From contig JBAYMS010000047.1 in NCBI GenBank assembly GCA_041663425.1, positions 1-11,749 on the forward strand: a DNA stretch of 11,749 bases, given 5' to 3'. This stretch comes from FEN-1322 sp041663425 (GTDB lineage: Bacteria; Omnitrophota; Gorgyraeia; 2-01-FULL-45-10). The position numbers were made by a program, and so were the translations under genes. Shown piece after piece: positions 7,168 through 11,749 of this stretch (position 1 is its first letter; each line of letters begins with the position of its first letter). The notes under the pieces were generated by a model. That model made no database searches. It saw only the letters and a list, made by a program, of their open reading frames with translations, and was not told the origin of the DNA.

Positions 7168-7194
7168 CCATTTTAGTAATACTAAAATGGAGTA
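7149..7194. promoter_or_regulatory. Triple half-site operator over the second ATPase promoter
   Basis: Three 15-base boxes lie almost head to tail: TACTAAAATAGAGTA (7149-7163, forward), TACTCCATTTTAGTA (7164-7178, reverse) and TACTAAAATGGAGTA (7180-7194, forward). Boxes two and three form a perfect 15-bp inverted repeat around a single base; box one differs from box three at one position. Together they cover the spacer, -10 and transcription start, and the GGAG in box three (7189-7192) is also the only candidate ribosome site. The position strongly suggests a transcriptional operator; the binding protein is unknown. Confidence 0.75.
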
Positions 7195-7203
7195 GTATCC
7201 AAA

Positions 7204-8367
7204 ATGAAAAATCTACAAAGAGTGCTGGATATGAAGCTTCCCGGAAAGCAATCGGCTTTTCTGTGGGGAGCCCGTAAGACCGGCAAGACAACATATCTTA
7301 AAACAAAATTTCCGAAAAGCCTGACGTATGATTTTCTGATGACCGATCTCTATCTGGACATTTCAAAAAATCCTTCGCTTCTTCGGGAAAGAATACTTGC
7401 CAAAGATGCCGCAACTCTTAAAGAGCCCATAATACTTGATGAAGTACAGAAGGTTCCTCAAGTCCTGGATGAAGTGCATTGGCTAATAGAAAACAAAGGG
7501 TTGAGATTTATTATGTGCGGCTCTAGCGCGCGAAAACTAAGGCGCGGGCATGCCAACCTTTTGGGTGGAAGGGCATGGAGGTATGAGCTTTTCCCGCTGG
7601 TAAGTTGCGAAATTGAGAAAATAGACCTCCTGCGTGTTTTAAACCATGGCATGATACCGCTCCATTATTTACAATCTGGCGACGAGTATAAAAAATCTTT
7701 GGAAGCGTATGTACAGGACTATTTGCGTGAAGAGATTTTTGCGGAGGGATTGACGCGTAATATTCCGGCTTTTTCAAGATTTTTCGATGCCTTTGGATAT
7801 TCTCATGGTGAATTGACTAACTACGCTAATATTGCAAGTGAGTGCGGTGTCGATTCTAAAACAGTTAAAGAATATTATCAGATACTTATAGATACGCTCC
7901 TTGCTATCAGGGTAGAGCCTTTTAAGAAGCGACAGTCGCGGGATGTGATCACAAAAGCCGCAAAATATTACATGTTTGACGTTGGCGTTGCGGGATATAT
8001 GACAAAAAGGAATATTGCTGTGCAACGAGGTGCGGAATTCGGGAGAGCATTTGAGCATTTTATGCTTATGGAAATGACCGCATATAAATCCTATAATAAG
8101 AAAGACTTCGCGATAAATTTCTGGAGGACAAAGTCCGGGTTGGAGGTAGATTTTATTCTCAATAGCGGAGAAATTGGTATAGAAGTAAAAGGCAGCGACT
8201 ATCTTAATAAAAAAGACCTTAACGGGTTGAGTGCTTTTACCGAGGCGTATTTACCCAAGAGGAGCATTGTGGTTTGCAATGAAAAAGAGAAAAGATTACA
8301 TGGTAAAATTGAGATACTGCCTTGGGAAATGTTTTTGCACCAGCTTTGGTCGGGTAAGATCTTATAA
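7204..8367 (+). CDS. Second AAA_14/DUF4143-family ATPase, divergent from the first
   Basis: The product has 387 residues with the same architecture as the first ATPase but a clearly different sequence, so this is not a recent duplicate. It shows Walker A GARKTGKT (22-29), Walker B PIILDEVQ (75-82) and a sensor-1-like CGSS (105-108). A winged-helix-like stretch lies at about 205-235 (ANIASECGVDSKTVKEYY). The DUF4143 core has D316 in LEVDFIL and E327/K329 in IEVK, the PD-(D/E)XK pattern. ATP hydrolysis is expected; any nuclease activity is unproven. The ATG at 7204 is preceded by GGAG at 7189-7192, rather far away. The gene has its own promoter and three-box operator, and a receiver gene begins 17 bases after its stop. 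Its insertion between receiver genes suggests either a mobile cassette or a regulatory partner of the phosphorelay. Confidence 0.9.
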   Translation: MKNLQRVLDMKLPGKQSAFLWGARKTGKTTYLKTKFPKSLTYDFLMTDLYLDISKNPSLLRERILAKDAATLKEPIILDEVQKVPQVLDEVHWLIENKGLRFIMCGSSARKLRRGHANLLGGRAWRYELFPLVSCEIEKIDLLRVLNHGMIPLHYLQSGDEYKKSLEAYVQDYLREEIFAEGLTRNIPAFSRFFDAFGYSHGELTNYANIASECGVDSKTVKEYYQILIDTLLAIRVEPFKKRQSRDVITKAAKYYMFDVGVAGYMTKRNIAVQRGAEFGRAFEHFMLMEMTAYKSYNKKDFAINFWRTKSGLEVDFILNSGEIGIEVKGSDYLNKKDLNGLSAFTEAYLPKRSIVVCNEKEKRLHGKIEILPWEMFLHQLWSGKIL

Positions 8368-8384
8368 AGAAACGTGGGTTTATC

Positions 8385-8762
8385 GTGATAAAACTTTTGA
8401 TAGTCGATGATGAAAAAGGCATAACCGACGCGCTGAAGGAATTTTTCCAACACAGAGGATTTTCCGTTAAAGCTGCAAATAGCGGCGAGGAGGCCGTTTC
8501 GATGGTTGAAGCGGATAAGCCCGACATAGTATTTCTCGATATAAGAATGAAAGCTATGAGCGGCCTTGAGGCATTAGCGAAGATCAAGAATATTGATAGC
8601 TCTATCAAAGTTATAATGCTTACTGTCCATAATGAGAAAGAGATCGTGGCCCGAGCCAAAGAGCTCAATGCTGATGAATACATAACCAAACCATTCAGGA
8701 TAGATTATCTCGAAGAAGTTGTCATAAAAAAGGTACAGGAGCTGATGAAGGAGCGAGGATGA
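8385..8762 (+). CDS. Single-domain response regulator (CheY-like receiver)
   Basis: The 125-residue product is one receiver domain: D8-D9 pocket, phospho-acceptor D52 in FLDIRM, T80 and K102 in TKPF, all intact. The loop after D52 reads RMKAMSG, lacking the common proline of RMPGMDG. There is no output domain. Translation starts at GTG 8385; the only purine-rich sequences upstream are poorly placed (AAAGA about 15 bases away), so expression may depend on read-through from the ATPase gene. The stop overlaps the ATG of the next receiver by four bases (ATGA), indicating coupled, roughly equal synthesis of the two receivers. Confidence 0.88.
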   Translation: MIKLLIVDDEKGITDALKEFFQHRGFSVKAANSGEEAVSMVEADKPDIVFLDIRMKAMSGLEALAKIKNIDSSIKVIMLTVHNEKEIVARAKELNADEYITKPFRIDYLEEVVIKKVQELMKERG

Positions 8763-9151
8763 CTAAGCCGGTTGTGTTGGTAGTTGACGATGAAATAAAT
8801 GCTCGCAACATGATAATTGATTTTCTGGATGAGAGATTTGAATGTAAATTCAGGGAAGCCACTGATGGTGAAGAGGCTGTGAAGTTTGTTAAAACCAACC
8901 ATTGCGATGTAATGTTTCTCGATATCAGGATGCCCAAGAAGAGCGGTATAGTGGTAATAAAAGAAGCGAAAGAGTTAAACCCTAAAATAGATATAATCGT
9001 AATATCCGCCTGGGTGTCTGACGAAGTGGCAGACGAGGCCATGAAACTGGGTGCTACCGATTATGCAGTTAAACCTATGGATCTGAAGGCTATATCCTTA
9101 AAGTTTGAGAATATACTGGAAAAGAGGGGGCAGAAGTTTAATAAGACTTAG
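8759..9151 (+). CDS. Single-domain response regulator (CheY-like receiver)
   Basis: The 130-residue product is one receiver: D10-D11 pocket, D55 in FLDIRMPKKSG, S83 in place of the commoner Thr, and K105 in VKP. All phosphotransfer residues are present, and a short basic tail (KRGQKFNKT) replaces any output domain. The ribosome site AAGGAG at 8748-8753 is well placed for the ATG. It overlaps the preceding receiver by four bases and, at its 3' end, overlaps the convergent HTH/cupin gene by 14 bases. It resembles the neighbouring receivers only at the family level, so the set is not a fresh tandem duplication. Confidence 0.9.
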   Translation: MTKPVVLVVDDEINARNMIIDFLDERFECKFREATDGEEAVKFVKTNHCDVMFLDIRMPKKSGIVVIKEAKELNPKIDIIVISAWVSDEVADEAMKLGATDYAVKPMDLKAISLKFENILEKRGQKFNKT

Positions 9152-9728
9152 GATTTTGTACGATAATACACCGGGCTTTAATCTTTTTAGATGGGTTTTC
9201 GAAATGATGGGGGATATTGCTCGCGAAAGAGAGCGTATCTCCTTTTTTTATTAAATGTCTCTCGCTTCCTATATAAGATAATATCTCACCCTGTAGCATT
9301 ATGACAAGCTTTTCAAATTTATTAATATCCACAGGATCCTGTTCTTCTTTAGTGAAGCCGTGAGGTAATATCTCAAGTTCCATTGCTAAAAATCTTAAAT
9401 CCCGCGAGCTTAATATTTCAGCAACAGCTTTTTCATTATAAAAATACCTGTTATTAGTCCTGTCGGAGGCTTTTATGATTTTAACTATTTTTGATTCTTC
9501 GTCCTCAGTCCCTTCCTTAAGGTCTTTTAAGGACATGCCTAGCCCGGTACAGATCTGATATAAGCTTTTAATCCTAATATCTTCGCGATAACCCTTTTCC
9601 AACCGACACAGACTATAATAGGTAAGAGCTTTATCCCCGAAGATATCGACAAGTTTCTTGTGAAAATCCTTCAGGCTAATTTTTAAAACATCTTTTCGGA
9701 TTTGGCGAATCTTTTCGTATAGTTTCAT
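9138..9728 (-). CDS. XRE-type HTH transcriptional regulator with C-terminal cupin domain
   Basis: The product has 196 residues when started at ATG 9728. Residues 1-73 fit an XRE/Cro helix-turn-helix fold (KIRQIRKD..; ALTYYSLCRLEKGYRED; SLYQICTGLGMSLKDL). Residues 110-192 fit a small cupin barrel: EILPHG, then VIMLQGEILSYIG, KKGDTLSFASNIPHHFENPSKK with the G-D..F...PHH..N motif. HTH-cupin proteins are usually regulators that bind a small ligand through the cupin and often control neighbouring genes. A longer reading from TTG 9764 exists but would place the -35 box inside the gene, so I prefer 9728. No Shine-Dalgarno site precedes 9728; the promoter position suggests a leaderless message. It converges on the receiver operon and diverges from the zinc-ribbon genes, which are its likely targets (inference). 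Confidence 0.88.
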   Translation of the reverse strand: MKLYEKIRQIRKDVLKISLKDFHKKLVDIFGDKALTYYSLCRLEKGYREDIRIKSLYQICTGLGMSLKDLKEGTEDEESKIVKIIKASDRTNNRYFYNEKAVAEILSSRDLRFLAMELEILPHGFTKEEQDPVDINKFEKLVIMLQGEILSYIGSERHLIKKGDTLSFASNIPHHFENPSKKIKARCIIVQNPKSY

Positions 9729-9735
9729 GTGAATA

Positions 9736-9764
9736 AGTTTACACCACCAATAATAATTTGTCAA
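9736..9764 (-). promoter_or_regulatory. Promoter of the HTH/cupin gene, placed for a leaderless transcript
   Basis: Read on the minus strand, TTGACA (9764-9759) is followed by a 17-base spacer and TAAACT (9741-9736). Only seven bases separate the -10 from the ATG at 9728, so transcription should start at or next to the A of the start codon. Confidence 0.65.
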
Positions 9765-9768
9765 TAGT

Positions 9769-9779
9769 AAATTGATTTT
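9769..9779. promoter_or_regulatory. Candidate regulator box beside the HTH/cupin -35
   Basis: AAATTGATTTT at 9769-9779 differs at one position from AAATTGACTTT at 9889-9899, which lies near the divergent promoter. It sits just upstream (minus-strand sense) of the HTH/cupin -35, and an overlapping short palindrome TCAAT/ATTGA spans 9761-9775. This could be an autoregulatory site, although AT-rich sequence makes chance matches possible. Confidence 0.35.
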
Positions 9780-9888
9780 ATAGAATTTTTTTTATGGAAA
9801 TTAGGCAAAATAGATAACTGTTTTATAACCTAACATAAAATTGTAACTACCTTATATTAAATAACTTATAGCGTTAAACATATATAAT

Positions 9889-9931
9889 AAATTGACTTTG
9901 CATTTTATAGTATCTTGACAAAAGTCAATTT
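9889..9931. promoter_or_regulatory. Inverted repeat AAATTGACTTT/AAAGTCAATTT flanking the zinc-ribbon gene -35
   Basis: AAATTGACTTT (9889-9899) and AAAGTCAATTT (9921-9931) are perfect 11-bp inverted copies separated by 21 bases. A further TTGAC at 9915-9919 pairs with GTCAA at 9924-9928, making TTGACAAAAGTCAA over the -35 box. The arrangement is typical of an operator; the neighbouring HTH/cupin protein is the obvious candidate to bind it (inference). Confidence 0.55.
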
Positions 9932-9942
9932 CGTGATATGCT
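9915..9942 (+). promoter_or_regulatory. Promoter of the zinc-ribbon operon
   Basis: A TTGACA -35 (9915-9920) is followed by a 16-base spacer and TATGCT (9937-9942), preceded by TGA (9934-9936), which matches an extended -10. Transcription would start near 9949, about 23 bases before the ATG at 9972. The -35 lies within the palindrome TTGACAAAAGTCAA. Confidence 0.6.
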
Positions 9943-9971
9943 TGAATTGTACCCGAAAGAAGGTGACGACG

Positions 9972-10166
9972 ATGTATAAAGTCAAATGTAAAGGTTGCGG
10001 GAATGTAGGATATACGGCAGCACCTCATCAGGTAAGGTGTTCTGAATGCGGAGGCACCCATCGTATTATAAATTCCAGGATGGCTGAGGAACCAGGATTT
10101 GAAACCGAGAACGCGTATTTAAATTTTCTTACAAACAAAACTTATATCGGAAGGAGAGTGATATAA
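9972..10166 (+). CDS. Small zinc-ribbon protein, 64 residues
   Basis: The sequence begins MYKVKCKGCGNVGY and has two CxxC knuckles, C6/C9 and C23/C26, in the spacing of a single zinc ribbon. A short polar C-terminal tail without domain similarity follows (about 37-64, ending in TYIGRRVI). Such mini zinc ribbons bind nucleic acid or protein partners; nothing more specific can be read. A longer frame opens at TTG 9915, but that codon is the -35 box. ATG 9972 has AAGGTGA (9960-9966) ideally placed, so this start is preferred. The next gene starts one base after the stop, so the two form an operon. Confidence 0.8.
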   Translation: MYKVKCKGCGNVGYTAAPHQVRCSECGGTHRIINSRMAEEPGFETENAYLNFLTNKTYIGRRVI

Positions 10167-10167
10167 A

Positions 10168-10407
10168 ATGAAAGTTTTGATTGTTATAACACATGAACCC
10201 CATTATAGTTTTTTAGTTAAACTTCATACAGAAAAATTGAAACGTGAAATACGTGATTTAGTTGCGCGCAAAAAAAATTCGCTTGCGATGGTTGCAGCGT
10301 TAACAAAAGGTAGATTGGAAAAGAAGATAGCATGTCATGAGATACATGGCACTTCAGCTGATCTAATGCTTTCAGAGAATAACGCCAGGTGGGATTTAAT
10401 GAAATAA
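10168..10407 (+). CDS. Unrecognised 79-residue protein
   Basis: I do not recognise this protein. It starts with a hydrophobic strand (MKVLIVITH) like the first strand of an alpha/beta fold, continues with a basic helix (LHTEKLKREIRDLVARKK), and ends in an Asn/Trp-containing tail. It has no signal peptide, no cysteine pair (one Cys) and no known catalytic motif. A ribosome site AAGGAG (10151-10156) lies 11 bases before the ATG, and the gene follows the zinc-ribbon stop by one base, so the pair is probably co-expressed. The tight operon and good ribosome site support a real gene; it could be a regulatory or toxin/antitoxin-type small protein, but nothing in the sequence decides this. Confidence 0.65.
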   Translation: MKVLIVITHEPHYSFLVKLHTEKLKREIRDLVARKKNSLAMVAALTKGRLEKKIACHEIHGTSADLMLSENNARWDLMK

Positions 10408-10451
10408 AAAGCAATGACCACTATTGCGAGGAAGGAAAGCTAAAAGATAGC

Positions 10452-10472
10452 GATTTGATTTTTTATCAAATC
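10452..10472. repeat. Perfect 8-bp inverted repeat upstream of the secreted-protein promoter
   Basis: GATTTGAT (10452-10459) and ATCAAATC (10465-10472) surround a five-T centre, ending three bases before the -35. No T-run follows on either strand, so it is a poor intrinsic terminator. A regulator-binding site next to the -35 is more likely. Confidence 0.45.
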
Positions 10473-10475
10473 AAC

Positions 10476-10504
10476 TTGACGAATAATATAATTAATGATA
10501 TACT
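10476..10504 (+). promoter_or_regulatory. Promoter of the secreted repeat-protein gene
   Basis: TTGACG (10476-10481), a 17-base spacer and TATACT (10499-10504) form a near-consensus sigma70-type promoter. Transcription would start near 10511, about 27 bases before the ATG at 10538, leaving room for the CGGAGG ribosome site at 10525-10530. Confidence 0.75.
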
Positions 10505-10537
10505 TGTCGTGCTTGGCTAAAATACCGGAGGCATACC

Positions 10538-11749
10538 ATGATTGTTTCATCGAAAATACGAATAATATTTAAAGTTATCTCGTGCCTAATGGCCGGGATT
10601 TTTTTGTTTCAACAAATTGCATGGGCCGGTGATCTTATTGAAACGGTATTAACTCAACAAGCCCAGGCGCAGGCTCAAACTTTTGCCCCGGAGTATCTGC
10701 AAAGCCAGACAGCAACAGCCGAGGATCTGGTCACCATGAAGCAGTCCGTTGAGGATACCATAGCTGCGCAGAGCCAGGCAGCTTCCGTTGATGAAACTGA
10801 AACAGAAGATGCCTCAATAACGCTTCAGGGGGCGTCTGGGGGCAGTGCTGCCTCTGAAACGTCAGACAGCGTAGCCACTATCGATGTTAGTTCTGCTACG
10901 AGCGATACTTCATCATCAGAAGATATTCCTATAATGTCTGTAACTACAGAAGAAGGCGATGAGATAAAATACAAGAATAGTGTTATATATGAAATAACTA
11001 AGAAAGACGGCACGGTATTAAGCAACATTGTTCTTGATGCCGATAATAATTTGGTGGCTGCGGATATACTATATGTAGATGGGACTAAAGAAGTTGTTGC
11101 AGATGGTAAGGTTAAGACGATAACAAGCCCGGAAGGAATAGTTTACAACTATAATTCAGATGAACTTATGGAATCCGTTGTGTATGCGGATGGGAGCATT
11201 ACCGCGTATTCCTATATAAAGGATGATGACGGCAATATAGTAGAAATCATGCTTACAGATTTAGATAAAACGGTCTATTATGACGCCGCCGGTAGATTGA
11301 AAAAAGTAATAAAGTCTGATGATACTGTAATAAATTATCAGGATGGCATGTTGTCCTCCATAGAGAAAGCGGATGGCAGCATATATGTATTTAATAAGGA
11401 AACCATCTCTAACGAGGATGGCGAGGACGAGTTTGTTATAACGCTAGGTCAGTATAAAGACAAGGACGGTAATTATTTTGAATATAGCAATGGGGAGTTT
11501 ATCGGAGCGCAGGAGGATTCTGATATTCAGATGTCAGATGGGACGACCCGTATTATTAGAGAGGGATGCCTTATAAGAGTTAGAAAGGTTGACGGTTCTG
11601 TTTTAGGTTACGAACGCGATATTTCTGGTAACATTACCAGCATCATCCTAACCCTGCCTGATAACACATCTTATTGCTACACCCCTGAAGGTGAATTGTT
11701 TAAGAAGATTGATCCATCGGGAGCTATATATTATTCTTATGAAGACGGC
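10538..11749 (+). CDS. Secreted YD/RHS-like repeat protein, N-terminal 404 residues (3' end outside window)
   Basis: The frame is open from ATG 10538 to the window end. GGAGG lies six bases before the start. Residues 1-30 are a signal peptide: basic K6/R8/K12, hydrophobic 9-28, and AWA before GD as a signal peptidase I site. Residues 33-85 are Gln/Ala-rich (QQAQAQAQ), and 85-135 form a Ser/Thr/Asp/Glu linker. From about 140 onward the sequence consists of irregular units of roughly 20 residues built on DG, Tyr and alternating hydrophobics (YADGSITAYSY; YYDAAGRLKKV; KADGSIYVFN; VDGSVLGYERD). These resemble the YD repeats of RHS/teneurin shells, though degenerate. The protein is therefore expected outside the inner membrane, as a surface or secreted beta-rich protein. 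Any C-terminal toxin, anchor or enzyme domain is beyond the window. It is transcribed from its own promoter. Confidence 0.85.
   Translation, partial: MIVSSKIRIIFKVISCLMAGIFLFQQIAWAGDLIETVLTQQAQAQAQTFAPEYLQSQTATAEDLVTMKQSVEDTIAAQSQAASVDETETEDASITLQGASGGSAASETSDSVATIDVSSATSDTSSSEDIPIMSVTTEEGDEIKYKNSVIYEITKKDGTVLSNIVLDADNNLVAADILYVDGTKEVVADGKVKTITSPEGIVYNYNSDELMESVVYADGSITAYSYIKDDDGNIVEIMLTDLDKTVYYDAAGRLKKVIKSDDTVINYQDGMLSSIEKADGSIYVFNKETISNEDGEDEFVITLGQYKDKDGNYFEYSNGEFIGAQEDSDIQMSDGTTRIIREGCLIRVRKVDGSVLGYERDISGNITSIILTLPDNTSYCYTPEGELFKKIDPSGAIYYSYEDG

Noticed and set aside
8237..8689. Minus-strand open frame of 150 codons opposite the second ATPase and the next receiver.
   Set aside because: Ser-rich antisense shadow of a conserved receiver gene with no ribosome site.
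6765..9151. Possible recent tandem duplication of the three single-domain receivers.
   Set aside because: They share only family motifs; intervening sequence and codons differ throughout, so any duplication is old.
9729..9764. N-terminal extension of the HTH/cupin protein from TTG 9764.
   Set aside because: The codons coincide with the promoter spacer and boxes; the extension (TNYYWWCKLIH) is atypical for an HTH protein.
9915..9971. N-terminal extension of the zinc-ribbon protein from TTG 9915, which would add an extra CxxC-like LNC segment.
   Set aside because: TTG 9915 is the -35 box, the -10 lies inside the extension, and a good ribosome site serves ATG 9972.
1..11749. CRISPR array, insertion sequence, phage integrase or att-site duplication next to the tRNA.
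   Set aside because: No regularly spaced repeats, transposase or integrase frame was seen, and I found no second copy of the tRNA 3' end within the window.

Overview
The window looks like a bacterial chromosome segment of moderate to low GC. It has sigma70-type promoters, Shine-Dalgarno sites and many overlapping genes. Stand-alone receiver genes, a 7TM-type sensor kinase, two AAA/DUF4143 ATPases and a large secreted repeat protein whose signal peptide ends in QQIAWA suggest an uncultured lineage such as Omnitrophota. This placement is a recollection-based inference of low to moderate confidence; no marker gene is present to settle it.

Layout: (1) 1-790 holds the 3' end of a UvrD/PcrA-type helicase gene, a small exported TPR protein, and tRNA-Arg(CCG). 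The TPR stop codon lies inside the tRNA. (2) 791-5509 is a promoter followed by an operon of a receiver protein with a second degenerate receiver-like domain, a divergent aldehyde dehydrogenase (ALDH), and a membrane histidine kinase. The ALDH gene and the membrane half of the kinase gene are clearly more AT-rich than the flanking response-regulator and kinase-core sequence, so they may have arrived together. (3) 5510-9151 alternates two AAA_14/DUF4143 ATPase genes with three single-domain receivers. Each ATPase has its own near-consensus promoter with a strong palindrome over the -10 and start region. The order is ATPase, receiver, ATPase, receiver, receiver. (4) 9138-10407 holds a convergent XRE-HTH/cupin regulator on the minus strand with a probably leaderless promoter. 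Divergent from it is a small operon of a 64-residue zinc-ribbon protein and a 79-residue unknown. A shared AAATTGA(C/T)TTT motif lies near both promoters. (5) 10408-11749 is a promoter and the first 404 codons of a secreted Asp/Gly/Tyr-rich YD/RHS-like repeat protein that runs off the window.

How the parts may work together: one kinase and four receivers, none with a recognisable DNA-binding output, point to a phosphorelay or a protein-interaction output. The ALDH, coupled by a 4-base overlap to the sensor kinase, may make, remove or respond to the metabolite that is sensed (inference). The ATPases look like separately regulated cassettes set into the two-component locus. No CRISPR array, insertion sequence, rRNA or convincing intrinsic terminator was seen, and no gene-free stretch exceeds 300 bases.
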